Shown here: one piece after another, positions 36,263 through 48,844 of the stretch
Layout: every line of letters begins with the position of its first letter
How positions within the stretch are numbered: position 1 is the stretch's first letter
DNA from: Epiperipatus broadwayi
Lineage: Eukaryota > Onychophora > Udeonychophora > Euonychophora > Peripatidae
Assembly: GCA_028023455.1 (NCBI GenBank)
Contig: JAQFVV010006271.1
Span: 5,913,048-5,977,047 of the forward strand
DNA length: 64,000 nucleotides
Direction: 5' to 3'
Program-made: the position numbers and the translations under genes
The notes under the pieces: model-generated
The model's input: only the letters and a program-made list of their open reading frames with translations
Databases searched by the model: none
What the model was told of the DNA's origin: nothing

Positions 36263-36269
36263 GCGTTAA

Positions 36270-37190
36270 ACGTAAAATCTATCGATATTTATTTACCTTT
36301 GGATAATAAATGATAAACATATCATAATTGTTTCATTGAAGTTTTTTATTATTATCTTTAATGCTTGTTTCTGCCCCAGAGACTGTATGCAAATTAGTGG
36401 TTTTCGTTTATAAACATTTCCCATCCCTTTTAACTTTAAATTGTTTTATGGTTCATTTATCTAACTGCTAAATCATATCGTGTTATTGCTTTTTTTTAAA
36501 TGATTTTAGATTTATTACTTGTTTGAAAAAATCTCATTATTATTATTTTTTTTTTTAAAACCTGTTTGTGAAAGTAGTAATATTATTTCTAACTTGAATC
36601 AGAAATTAATTTCAAATAATTGATCCATTTAAATTATATATATTACTAATATTTTGTTTTTAAAAAATATAAAATGTTAGCTTTATCTTGTTATAAACGT
36701 TTATTGCTTGTTATTTGAAGGAAATGCTTGTTTTAGTGTGTGTGTGTGTGTGTATGCGTGATTTTTTTCTTAAACTGATATTCGTATGCGTAATAAGTTT
36801 CCTACCCAAACCAGGTTAAATAATAAAGCTAAACTGATCGATATAAACAAAAACATTAATTATTTTAAATTAAAAATTTTACGAACATTAAAAGATCTTA
36901 AACTCTCCTTTGATATAATACATCAAAGGATATTATTAACAGACTTGATCTCAACAAGGAAATATTAAGAAGTATGATTATAATCTTAGAAAGGTCAATA
37001 TTTATGAATATTTTAAACCATGCCTTATCTAGCCTCACAAAATACTATGTATAGATTAAGAAAAGCATACAATAACCTTCATATAAATGTTTGTATGAAA
37101 TCAATTTCTAAAAAAGATTTTATTAAACTGATTACTTATAACTTTTATTATCGAACATATTTCATAATGTAAGCATTACAATAAATGATT
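36270..37190. other. Intron sequence
   Basis: A TG microsatellite at about 36738-36754; the short ORF at 36786-36968 has no recognised motif. Nothing else supported. Confidence 0.35.
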
Positions 37191-37199
37191 TTGACTGTT

Positions 37200-37540
37200 T
37201 GTAAGGTTATTAATAAATAAATATTGATAATAGGATTTTCTATGAAATGGACGTCTGAAGAGTTGTGGGGTGGAGTGGATTGAAGCCTGTTCATGAAAGT
37301 ATGAAGACTGGCTATCTTAATGTAAGCTGACCATTGATTGTATATATGTGTGGAGATGATAATCTGGACCAACTGATAAGTACTGGTTAAGCACGAAATT
37401 CTTTTATTGGTGTTTATTTATCTTTTCAACATGTGTGTGTGTGATCAAGTGCGTCAGCAGTATGAGATAGCATGAATAATTGTAGGTCATGTGAAAGTCT
37501 AAATTCAAACCCCTATATATTACATATTGGAGTGCAGGTA
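37200..37540 (+). mobile_element. Half copy of family A element
   Basis: Matches the right half of the 35.7-36.3 kb element: TCTATGAAATGGACGTCTGA, AGCCTGTTCATGAAAGTATG, ATAATCTGGACCAACTGATA, TTTATCTTTTCAACATGTGT, then the SINE portion with a degraded B-box (AAATTCAAACCCC at 37501-37513). Lacks the inverse left arm. Confidence 0.7.
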
Positions 37541-37544
37541 TGAA

Positions 37545-39460
37545 AAAACCTGTACTGTAGAAAAAAATCATATATTAAACAATAATATAATAGGTAGAGG
37601 TAGATGATAAATTTTAATAAGCTTTTTATCGATTACAATCTTCAATAACATAAACCAAATTATCTCATAAATTACCGGCATATCCCATTACATTGATGGA
37701 TGAGGTGTCCAGGCTATGGATTGGATTCAAAAGATAGTAGAAACTGGAATGTTTGGAAATTCAAGTTATCTATGAATAACAAATAAGCAATGTCCTACAG
37801 GAATACTTTATGCTGCTTTGTAGGATAAAATGTTAGTTGATTAAAGTCTAGAAACTGGTTCGATTCAAACAATTTTTTCTACTTTATTTATTTTTCTTTT
37901 TTCAATCACTTATGTTATTATAAAGTATGGCTCATGAATCATCTCACACCATTGGTCAAGTCCTTATAATATCTGTGATAACAGAATTCTGTGTTTATGC
38001 AACCATATTTTTTTCTATTACTACACTCACAGCATTTCTGATTCCAATTCACTTTTTCATTTATTTTGGGACAATCCTCAAAAATTAAAAAATGGAGTGA
38101 GGGGGATAGGTTTAATAGGCTGGAAGTCCTTAAATAGGATCTTTGCTGAAGGCAGTATGATTGCTAACAAGTCGGATTTAAATTGACTGAGACAGAAAAT
38201 TCAAGTAGGCAAAGATTTGTGCGTAGATAATAATATGTAGGGATCTGCCTTTCTATGATAGTTGTGGAAGGAACTTATGAAAAGTGGTCTAAAAATAACC
38301 TGTCTCATACAGTTGGGAATAGTTATCATGACTGGCTGATTATTAATTAAAGAAAAAGAAATAATAATAACAATGTCGACAATAGCAATAAAGTAGGAGG
38401 CAGTAGAAGCACTAAAAGTAAATATTAGCTGTGTTTTTTTTCTAAATATGGATACATGGAATGGGTGAACTTTATTTAATACAATTTCCTCAAGACCATA
38501 TGTATAAACAGGATTGATTGTTAAGTAGCTATGATGTTTAAGATTGATAAAGGTGTTCTTAATAAAATATGTTTAGAAAAGAAATTTTAATATAATGGAT
38601 AGATGGCTACAAGTTGTTGTTTTTATGGAAGGCAGATCAACTACTGAAAATAGAATGCAAAATGTTAAGATTTCTTCAGTGTCTAATTTAGTATCCTCTA
38701 TTATCAAAATAACACAATATATCATTGAAAAACCAATGGTAAGACTTTACTTTCACAGTAGTGTCTGTGCTTATTTTATTAGTGACTATGCTTCAACATT
38801 GACCATGTTAGATAGTATTATTTCAACAATAGTATTAAAAATCCAAATGTTTATATTTGTAGAATTTAATGCATATATTGTTATAAATAGTAGGCATTGG
38901 CCAAACACTGTTGGAAATAATAGTATTAACAATGTAAATTCAAATAGTGTGCGACTATTACATTGATTGACTAACACAAACACTTTGGTTAGGCAGGATG
39001 AAATACCATTTAATACAGTGCATTATAATTAGAAATAAAAGTATAAGGGGAATTTATATCACATGAGCACTTGATAATCACCGATTATTGGATGAACCAT
39101 AGAGTTGTATGCTACATGATTAAAACAATAATTGTATAAAAGTAGGTTTTGCTTCAATCATATTACCAAGAAAATTGATATTTGTTCTTTAGAAGTATAT
39201 ACTATAGTTCATAAATTTCAGCAGCTCTAAAATACTAAAATTGTCATTTTTGTCCTCCAGGATTACCATATTTCTGTATCATGGGGACCTTCTTAAAATA
39301 TGTCTGTGTGTACAAGCAAGCCAAGAATCATCACTGGTTTTTTAACAATGAAATTATTATTATTGATTTGATTAAAAGAAAACATAAGACATTTTATGTT
39401 TTCTAGAATAATGAATTTAATGTGGATCTTTATAATAAATATGGATATTTAAAGGTAGAA
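37545..39460. other. Intron sequence, possible 5' debris of the next LINE
   Basis: A 123-codon plus ORF (38595-38966) has no recognisable domain; I do not call it a gene. The remainder has stops in all frames. Confidence 0.3.
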
Positions 39461-39499
39461 GCATAATAGCAGACAAAATAAATTAAAATGATTGATAGA

Positions 39500-40900
39500 T
39501 TAAAATATCACAAGAGATGTAGAATTTTCTGATCATTATCACTCTAGAATTTTTCTGAGTACTGAAAGAAGTTCACAATCAAATAAATATTACCACAATC
39601 TTATTAAATCTACCAATAATACTCTTTTATATGATAACAATGATATGTTAATCAAGTGAAAGTTATCATGTTTTGAATGTACAGAAAGTGAGGTGATGAT
39701 TTTTAATATTGCATTCATTTATCTAGTCATTTAGATTTACAGCTAAGATATTTTCAAGTCTTTTATTGAATAGGTAGCTTCCAGTCATAGGTAATAATTA
39801 TTAAAAACCCAAGTGTAATTTTAGAGTATTAAGAAACATTATAGATGTGGTTTTGTTGCCAGAAAAATGCAAAAAAGGTATTACAAACTAAAAATGACTT
39901 ATGTATTGCTTTTATTTATTTGATTAAGGCATTTGTCTCAGTTAAACAGGTTTATGGAATCATTTGAAGTTTATTGGCTGTTAACCAATGTTTTTTTATA
40001 TTATACAATTTCTATATGATGAAATGAGAAATATTATTAGTACAGGTAGAAAATCTGAATCTTTTAAAATAAAAATGGATGATAAAAAAAAATTTACTAC
40101 AACATTGATCTTCATTTTTTTGAGCTTAAATAGTTTAATGAAATAAGGATCAACATATGATATATCTTTGATGGTGGTATTTTCAATGTGAATCATATAA
40201 AATTAAAATCAAGGACTTCATAATCTTGCATTCTAAATTTACAATATATTAACATTTGTGATATTTGTGCCATTTTTAAAACATCATCTACAAAATGTAA
40301 TTTTGAGTGCAACATATAAAGGCATTGTTTTAGTATTTAATTTTGACAAATTTATTAACAGTCAGTGATGGAAGAAAAATATTCAACAAGATTTATCTTG
40401 GATCCTTATCTACTGGGGAATGTAATCAAATTTTAGTATTTTGATGTGGCATTTTAGAAATGTTACAAAGGCATATCTTTATTAGATTGGACATGTGGAC
40501 ATATGAATATTACAAGACTTCCTGAAAGGGTATTTTATCCTAAACTTGAACTTGGTTTTTATCTGAGAGGTAGGCAATATTTATGTTGTAAGGGTTGTCT
40601 CAAAAACATTTTAAAGCTTTACTATGATAATTAATTTCCATTGTAAGATATGGCAGAGAGTAACATATATCAGAGAGTTACTGTGTTTCAGAAGGAAAAG
40701 TTTTTTTGACAAGATGTTAAAGAATAACATAACAAAATATCAAACAGAAACATTGAACCAGTGGGGTCTATAAGTGATCATATTTGCGATTCGCAGATTG
40801 ATTTATAGTCTTCACAAAAGTCATCTCTAGAATATTTTTTATCTCATTCTTTTACAGATTCAATGATATACCCATTTACAAATAAATGTTGATGCCCATG
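39500..40900 (+). mobile_element. Heavily decayed LINE remnant (plus), sister of the 34.5 kb copy
   Basis: Broken frames give, in order, a possible endonuclease end (SDHY...STERSSQSNKYYHN, about 39528-39600), RT motif A/B surroundings (GLWNHLKFIGC, 39952-39985; LYDEMRNIISTGRKSESFKI, about 40013-40072) and the C-terminal block ITRLPERVFYPKLELGFYLR (about 40508-40570). The layout fits LINEs whose RT reads 'GLW..L.KIGCP...#..I...H..M...'. The catalytic boxes are not readable. Ends in the acceptor region of the exon at 41034. Confidence 0.6.
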
Positions 40901-41033
40901 ATTTTATTATTTTAATTTATTTTAATAGAAGAAAGTATATAAAAAAGATTCATTTAATGTTTATATTGATAAATGGTGATTAGTGTTAAAATATATTTAG
41001 ATAGGCCTACAACTTAATTTTTATTTATTTTAG

Positions 41034-41179
41034 AATTAATGACAAGAAAGCGCATTGTAATTCAACAAGCTGTTGGTCTTGGAAGAACATGTCATGAGCC
41101 TTTGTTACAATTTAAACCCTGTCCTATAAGACCTTGCTATCATTGGAAACGTTCATTATGGACTGCCTGTGATCTACAG
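41034..41179 (+). CDS. Exon of a thrombospondin type-1 repeat protein (THSD7-like)
   Basis: This 146-bp internal exon has a good acceptor (TTTATTTATTTTAG up to 41033) and a consensus donor (CAG|GTAAGT). It starts in phase 1, needing the single base left by the exon at 16354-16471, and ends in phase 0. It reads ELMTRKRIVIQQAVGLGRTC (first residue split across the junction), then HEPLLQFKPCPIRPCYHW and KRSLWTACDLQ. The CPIRPCY segment closes one TSP1 repeat and W-x2-S-x-W-x2-C opens the next, as in THSD7A/B, where consecutive TSP1 repeats abut. Probably part of the extracellular region of a type I membrane protein. No signal peptide or membrane segment lies in this window. Confidence 0.82.
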
Positions 41180-43555
41180 GTAAGTAAAAGTATTATTAAT
41201 AATTTCATGTGTGTGATTGTTTGAATAGTATGTCAAGTTTGTTTGGTTTATGGTGTATGTAATATAATAAAGTGAGACATTTTTGTGCACAATGGTTGAT
41301 TCTACTCTGCCACCTAAAATAAATTAATGCAAAGTTAAGAGAGTTATTATAATAAAAATCTTGGGCAGGAAGTAATTTATGTGAATTATGTGATATTGAT
41401 CTTTAATAAAGTATTATTTGACTGTAAAGAGATTGATTAAAATTAATGTCAGTCACAAATAATATTACCTTGATTCAAAACATTTCATTTATTCAAATTG
41501 AGAAATAAAGGCACAACACTTTTGATTACTCACACTTCATTTATGTGAGTAGTAAAGTTGGTTTCATCTGCAGGTTTCATCTTTACTAATTAAATATCAT
41601 ATTAAAAATAACTTCTGATTCACTATTACTAGCAATAGGAATAAACATTTATTGAATACACAACTCCCATTCGAAATCTTGCATTAAAGTAGTTTTTTGA
41701 AGGGTTTAACATATAAATGTCTTTCAGCTTCAACTGAAATTTATTATTTATTTGATTGTTATATTTTGAACTTAACTATAAAGCATGTCAAAGTAATGCA
41801 TAATCTACTATGGTAAAAGTTTGTTTGTGTTTATTATTTTTAGCTATTCGAAGCAAATGTTGTAAATGCAATTTATGTATATACTTGTGTTTATGTGACA
41901 TCATCTAGTGATTATTTCTTAATCAGCCTAACTTTCATCTCAAATTTTGTAACATAAAAAATTATTTTCAAAAAGACAATAATTACTATTTTTAACAGTT
42001 TTCAAAACGTTTTTAATTCATACCTTGCATACCCAATAAAAAAAACATTCAACCACATATATCTTTTTATAAGTCATTAGTATTTATGCAGCCCATTAAC
42101 AAACTTCTTTTACTGGATAAAAAAATATTTTTTATTATTTGTTCGTTTGTTTTTTAATATTAAACCTGCCAAAATGATAAAAGGTTTGTCATTATGAAAT
42201 GGTGTTTATTGTTTATAGTTAAGCAAAGTTTGATAATTTTAAAGTTTTATTACTAGAAAAACTTTTTAATAGCAATTTATTATTATTTAAAAAGTTTCAT
42301 TAAAAATGAATGGTTTGAAAGAAGGTATCAGAAGTTTGAAATGAATGAAAGTTGATACTATAAAAGAATGGAACATTGATATGTTTGTTAAATTAAACAA
42401 ACGTTAGATTTTTTTGAATATTTTTGTGTTCTACCATTGAAAATACTGTTTTGAAGAGAATCAGAGATATAGAAAAAAAATCAACCACAACATTTTGTTA
42501 AAGATTATATTATTTATGTAGGGTAGTTAATTGCATTTTGGAAAGTTTGAGGAATTAAAAAATTATCTGGATATCCATTTGAACAGAAGATCAAAAAATT
42601 CTATTCCTAGAATGGCCATGAATTATCTAATAAGTATCGCATAAAGTTTCTTTGTCTATAATGATTGTTTCTAAAGAGATTTTTTTGAAAATATAATTCA
42701 GTTTCTTTGTTTAATTTAGATATTCAGTTGTTTGTGCCAAACCTTCTGTTGAACAGATTTTCATTAAATTTACAATATATTTTAGGTATCAATGACAGAA
42801 TAGTACAATATGTTAGAGTTATGCCGACAGGTGTTCTGGTTTAACCACATTGATATTGGTTTACTAAATTTTCTGTGATACACACTAGATGGCAGTTTAT
42901 GTTTTTTTTAAAAAAAAACTTTCATTGAATTTTATAACCAATTCAATAAAGTGTTTCTGCAGTTTACTAAAATAAAATAAAAATAAAATGAAATATAAAA
43001 TTGTAATTTCTGTTGATTGATAAATTTAAAAAAAAATTTTTTTTTTAAATGCTGCTTTCATAAACCCAAAAATCTTAGAAATAATTTTTAATTACCTTAG
43101 GAGTTTATTTCAAATTCTGGAAATAAGGTGACATTATTTACATTCTCTATTTTGAAATTTAATATGAATTATTTACAAAAAGTCATTTGAAATAGTGCAT
43201 TATTAAACAAAAAGAAATTTTATTCTTCAACCACAATTTTAATTTGTTATATTTAATTTGAAGTAAAAGTATGGGGTATACGTAATTTAATTAATTTAAT
43301 ATGGACTCCCAACACTTTTCTTTCTAGTTGCATATAATAAACCTTGCTTTCAAATAATAGACTAGTCCAGATTCCATCTTATCTACATTGAAGTGAGCAT
43401 TCATCTCCATGAAACTATGCATATACAAATAAATAATGCATATCCAGTGACAAGATGAGATATGACAAAGTAAACGCATATTTTTTGGTTTTTGATATAT
43501 TACTCATTAAATTAAATACAATTGTTTTTTTTATTATATATATATAATAACTGAA
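41180..43555. other. Intron sequence downstream of the TSP1 exon
   Basis: AT-rich, no further exon found. A small palindrome of A and T runs lies near 43028-43047. Confidence 0.35.
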
Positions 43556-43559
43556 ACAC

Positions 43560-44930
43560 AGGCTTATTATATACCTGTGTCTATATATGTAATATAGGGT
43601 ATATGAGCACAGACTTTCAGATGGCCCATCACTCTCCACTCTATCTAATAATACTGATACACTCAAGCACATATATGCTGAAAAGATAAATAATCACCAA
43701 TATACGTATTTCATGCTAAACCAGCAATCATCAGTTGGTCCAGATTATCATCTCCCACACATATATACTATAAGTGCTCAGATATATATTAAGATAGACA
43801 ATCTTCATACTTTAATGGACAGGCTCCAATCCACTACACACTCCAACTCTACAACCATCCATCCAATTGAAAATCTGATGATGGAATGCTTGATGATGTG
43901 CTCGAGTGTATCAGTGTTATTAGAGAGAGTGGAGAGTGATGGGTCATCTGAAAGTTTGTGCTCATGCACCCTATATTACATATATAGACACAGGTATATT
44001 ATAAGCCTGTGTTTCAGTTATTACATTGTAGAGATGTCTGCCCATCCTTGCATATGTATTAAATGGATTATGTCCTGTACATGTGGGGTTCACATTGACC
44101 TTAGGTCATCATGGGTGTGACAAGACTATCGGCCTCAGGGTGGCCTTCGAGCACTCCATCATCAGATTTTCAATTGGATGGATGGTTGTAGAGTTGGAAT
44201 GTGTAGTGGATTGGAGCCTGTCCATTAAAGTATGAAGATTGTCTATCTTAATATATATCTGAGCACTTATAGTATATATGTGTGGGAGATGATAATCTGG
44301 ACCAACTGATGATTGCTGGTTTAGCATGAAATACGTATATTGGTGATTATTTATCTTTTCAGCATATATGTGCTTGAGTGTATCAGTGTTATTACATAGA
44401 GTGGAGAGTGATGATCCATCTGAAAGTCTGTGCTCATATACCCTATATTACATATATAGACACAGATATATAATAAGCCTGTGTTTCAGTTATTACATTG
44501 TAGAGATGTCTGCTTATCCTTGCATATGTATTAAATGGATTATGTCCTGTACATGTGGGGTTCAGATTCACCTTAGGTCAACATGGGTGTGACAAGAATC
44601 TTGGCCTCAGGGTGGCCTTTGAGCATTCCATCATCAGATTTTCAATTGGATGGATGGTTGTAGAGTTGGAGTGTATAGTGGATTGGAGCCTGTCCATTAA
44701 AGTATGAAGATTGTCTATCTTAATATATATCTGAGCACTTATAGTATATATGTGTGGGAGATGATAATCTGGACCAACTGATGATTGCTGGTTTAGCTTG
44801 AAATATGTATATTGGTGATTATTTATCTTTTCAGCATATATGTGCTTGAGTGTATCAGTGTTATTAGATAGAGTGGAGAGTGATGGGTCATCTGAAAGTC
44901 TGTGCTCATATACCCTATATATATATATAA
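43560..44930. mobile_element. SINE-derived array with inverted first unit, family A
   Basis: The unit from 43560 to about 43885 runs in minus orientation (SINE head, then AAGATAAATAATCACCAATA, TTTCATGCTAAACCAGCAAT, CATCAGTTGGTCCAGATTAT). It is followed in plus orientation by a head at 43897-44019, a full unit at 44020-44491 and a second at 44492-44930. The last two are direct repeats about 472 bp apart, nearly identical over most of their length. Shared landmarks include AGAGATGTCTGC, CATGTGGGGTTCA and CAGGGTGGCCTT. The ORFs across it are mirror-image translations of the same repeats and not genes. The last unit runs into a TA repeat. Confidence 0.8.
44020..44930 (+). repeat. Tandem direct repeat, period about 472 bp
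   Basis: Two consecutive copies of the family A unit, 44020-44491 and 44492-44930. Differences are scattered substitutions (e.g. CCCATCC/CTTATCC after GTCTG). The second copy is cut short by the TA tract. Confidence 0.8.
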
Positions 44931-44972
44931 AATACATTATATATATATATATATATATATATATAATGTATT
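44911..44972. repeat. TA microsatellite within a perfect palindrome
   Basis: A first TA run at 44916-44929 is followed by AATACATTAT, a long AT run and ATAATGTATT (44930-44972), so the whole can fold on itself or extrude as a cruciform. Confidence 0.8.
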
Positions 44973-44999
44973 TTATGTATATTATTCATTTTATATGTT

Positions 45000-45920
45000 T
45001 ATTTGATTTAAAAAATGATCTTGATAGATAATTTTATAAAGGTTATTAAATTTTATAATTATTCAATTTATAAACCAAAGAAAAGCATGAATGATCAAGA
45101 AATCTCAACTACATCTTACTTACTCCAATAAAGTCTTTTATTTTTTCTTAATATTGTATTATAAAGCTAATTAATATTAGTGATTATTCCATTTGAGATT
45201 ATGAATTAACTTCAGATTATTTAACGGTCACCTGCAATAAAAATATGTTTTGTTCATCTTCAAAATGATAATTTTTAATTATCTCTAAAAATACTGTGTG
45301 AAGGCATTTGAATGTATCTCATAATACTTTTCTTGATTCCACCATGGAAATAATTAGTATTATAAGTTTTTGGACAATTGGTTAACTAATCATAATAAAT
45401 AATGAACTACTATTAATAAAAGGTCTGAAAATTGTTTTTGGCATCAAATCTTTGAAATAAATTGAATCCTTAGAGATTTTATTTAGAGAAACATAAAAAA
45501 ACGTGATGAAGAATTATGTAAGATGATGGAGGTAGAGAACAGTGGTCGTAGAAAAAAAAGTATGTGAATAAACTTAACTAAGATAATTGTGATCTTTTAA
45601 AGAGCACATGACAACATAAAGAGAGATATGCATGACTTAACTTTTATCTAAGGATTAAGGGTGATGATGTCATAGAAAATACTGTGACCTTTATTTCACT
45701 GTTTGACTTTAACTCATACATTTAATAAAATCAATAAATAGTATTTCACCATTTTTTTTTTTACAAATGTGGTCCATTAACATATTTAAAACTTTTTTTA
45801 AAGAAAAAAACAAAACATTTTTAACACAGTTTTTAAAAAATCTTGTTTTTTTAAAAAAAAATGTAATTTATATAATAAAATAGTTTTATTATGTTGTTTA
45901 TACTCATTATGTAAATAATA
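45000..45920. other. AT-rich non-coding sequence
   Basis: Nothing recognised; homopolymer runs at 45750-45860. Confidence 0.35.
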
Positions 45921-45923
45921 TAT

Positions 45924-46012
45924 ATTAAGACTATAACCTTAAGACTATGTGTCTAGATGCGACAGTATGGACCTCTACACATTTAGGCGCATAGTATTAA
46001 GGTAATATTAAT
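45924..46012. mobile_element. Degraded copy of the 48.7 kb palindromic element
   Basis: TATTAAGACTATAACCTTAA at the left, CAGTATGGACCTCT in the centre and CATAGTATTAAGGTAATATT at the right match the element at 48684-48840, with part of the middle missing. Confidence 0.55.
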
Positions 46013-46014
46013 TA

Positions 46015-48680
46015 TATTGTTTTGTAAATATATATTTGTTTATACATGAAAATAATTTCCATACCACTACCTGAAATAAACATCAAATCACCTCAAGCAC
46101 TAAGACATTTTCAACTGATTTAATGTGTTAGAGTCTGCTTCTTAGTTCAAAAAAAGTATTTCGTCTATATGGGAATAATCATTACTTGGCGGTGATCATA
46201 TGATATAGTAGAAAATTTGAAGAAAAGCTGAAATAAAAAAAATGGTTTATAAAATAAAGAAAAACAATATTTGAAAAGAAAAAATAGATAGATTAAAGGA
46301 TTTTTTTATTCCAAATTTCTAAAACAATTCACTTGAGAATGTTAATAAAAATTGTATATACATATATATGTGTGAGTGTGGCATAGTATGAGCAAAACCA
46401 TAATATACAAATAAATGTTATTGAATGAGTTAGTAATGAGTAGATTATTTTATTTTATTTGTATTTAAATAAAATCAATAATGGAATGGCTAAGAATAAG
46501 CTATTTATTTAAAAAGAAAATTTAGAAAATGAGTTACAACAAAAAATTACTTTGCTATCTTCTATGGTACTACCAAAAGTTAAATAATACATTACAATTA
46601 ATCAACTAAAAAAAAATATATAATATTTGTAATTATTCATATAAAAGCATAAATTTTAAAAAAAAAAACTTCATTTATTGTAAAATTAGAAGTATGCTAC
46701 ATTATTTGCAAGCATTAGTAATGTAAATGATTTTATTTTGTCATAATTCTTATATTATAAATTTATTATATATATGAAAAGAGAAGTTTGTAATAATCCA
46801 AATGAAGTATGTTAAAGAAAAAAATGTAAAACAGTAATAATTTGAAGAAAATAAATCAAATTAATAACAAACAAAACACCGTTTTCTATTTTTAATTTCA
46901 ATATGTAAAACCAGTCATATAATAGTTATATGAACTATTATAAATTACAATAATACTCCAACCTTTTGACTATATTCTTTTATACTCTTTCTCAAGGAAC
47001 AACTAAAAAATTTATAAACATTTTTTTTTAGTTAGTATAATTTATTTTTTATATAAGAAGAATGAAAGTTATGTATTTGTTTTGTATTATCGATTTAATT
47101 AAAATATAGATAAAATTGAAAGGAATAGAAGTACATGCGATCTTTAATCCAGATAAACAAAAGAAAGAAATTCCAAATGCAAGTGATTAAAATTGATAAT
47201 TAAAGACGACATGGAAGAAATTTATAAAAAAAAGAACTTTGTAGCTAGAAAACAAAAAAGGATGCACAATCAACTTGTAATTTGATAAGAAAACAAAAGA
47301 TGGAAATATAATATGCACAGAGATTGCAAACTGGGAATAATATAAAAGAAACAGACAACTTCAGTGCAGCTTTCTTCTGTTTTGATAGCTCTTGTTTTGT
47401 GTGTTGCATAGAGTGAAAGGACAAGACAAGAGAGGCTAATAAATGTTTTTAAAGCTGCAGTAAAATGCTTTCATCCAGGATTACTAATATTCTGAATCAA
47501 TTTATTATGAGTGAGTAAAATCAGAGTGTTCACTGACACCTTCTTTCATAAAAAGGTCACCCAAAAGTTTTGAGTCTAATCTTATCTTACTACAGACCAG
47601 AAACATAAAAATATTGCCTAAATAAATTCAAAATTAACTCTACAGAGTCCTTGATAAAAATACTATGCTTGGTATAATAAATGATTCACATGACTCCAAG
47701 GAACTTACTAGTAAGATATTAGTCCTATGATAACTCATGCCTGATTAAATATGTGTACAAACTAAACATTAACTATAAGCTTCCAATGCAAATAGATATT
47801 CTCTTTATTATTTTTTCAATGGACTATTTCATTGATGGCTCAAAGGAGAAAACTGAAGAAGATTGTAATGCAAACTGTTTAAATCAGTTGATTAGCATTA
47901 TTATCAGAATGCAAGTGTGTTTGTTCTTTCCATTTTATCAATAATTCATAATTATCATCTAATATTTTACTTAGTTTGTTTTAATAAAATATAACCCTTT
48001 CATTGTACACTCTTAATTTTAGTTTGTTAGATTTTATTAATGAAATGTTTTGAAAAATGTATAAATTACCTATGCCAACATGTTCATTTAGTAGTCAAAC
48101 TCTAGGGAAAATTAATATAAAAGATTAAGTGACAAGAAAGCAATGTTTTTAGAATATTACATTTAGTTATTTGCTTTGAATCGATGAGATGTGATGTGAA
48201 TCGGTGAGTCACAAACTCTGGCACCCTCTTAAACAAATAAAAAATAGATTCTACCAGAAATTTTTAGCCCAGTTAATCAGAAAATGTAACTGTGTTTTAG
48301 AAATATTTGACTTCACACATGTATTTGAATTCACCCATGAATGGAATAAATTTTATATAGTTTGATTAACTAATGCATTATTCTGTGTAATGGACACATC
48401 TAATCTACCTGTAAATGGTACAACATATAACAAAAACAAATTACTGTTGCCTTAAATCTTTTCTCACAAACAATCTTAAATTTTTATTACATTTGTTTTT
48501 ATTACCTTTCTTAAAATAATCTCCATTATAATTATTTAATTACAAATTCCCCATTAATTAAATCAATCCATTATTTTTTAATGAACAATCTATTCATTAA
48601 AAGTTTCATTTAAACTAAGAAAAAAAAACATGATGTGTTTATAATAATTAAAATTATAAAGTGCATACTCATTACTTAAC
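46015..48680. other. AT-rich non-coding sequence
   Basis: No gene, exon or element recognised. The 63-codon ORF at 47753-47944 has no known motif. Confidence 0.35.
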
Positions 48681-48683
48681 AAA

Positions 48684-48840
48684 ATATTTATTAAGACTAA
48701 AACCTTAAGTATATGCAACTGAAAAAACATCAGTAGGAACCTCTGCAAATCTTATAAATAAATCTTGTGTTAAAGATTTGCAGAGGTCCCTACTGTCGTT
48801 TTTTAGGCACATATTCTTAAGGTTTTAGCCTTAATAAATA
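48684..48840. mobile_element. Short palindromic element (MITE-like)
   Basis: Arms at 48684-48753 and 48773-48840 are inverse over about 68 bp (TATTTATTAAGACTAAAACC / GGTTTTAGCCTTAATAAATA; GGAACCTCTGCAAATCTT / AAGATTTGCAGAGGTCC), with a loop of about 19 bp. No coding capacity. A shorter relative is at 45924-46012. Confidence 0.78.
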
Positions 48841-48844
48841 TGAT

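Larger units (their letters stand above)
16472..41033 (+). other. Large intron (about 24.6 kb) of the TSP1 gene, filled with transposable elements
   Basis: GT at 16472 and AG at 41032-41033, with matching splice phase on both sides, define the intron if no small exon was missed between. I found no further TSP1-like exon in it. Its contents (RTE LINE, Merlin, SINE fold-backs, LINE debris) are listed separately. Large repeat-laden introns fit a big invertebrate genome. Confidence 0.6.

Noticed and set aside
38595-38966. 123-codon plus ORF as a gene
   Set aside because: No domain, no splice context, asparagine/serine composition expected from AT-rich DNA.
43713-44937. Several ORFs with near-identical proteins on both strands
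   Set aside because: They are translations of the inverted and tandem SINE-derived repeats; the similarity comes from the DNA repeat.
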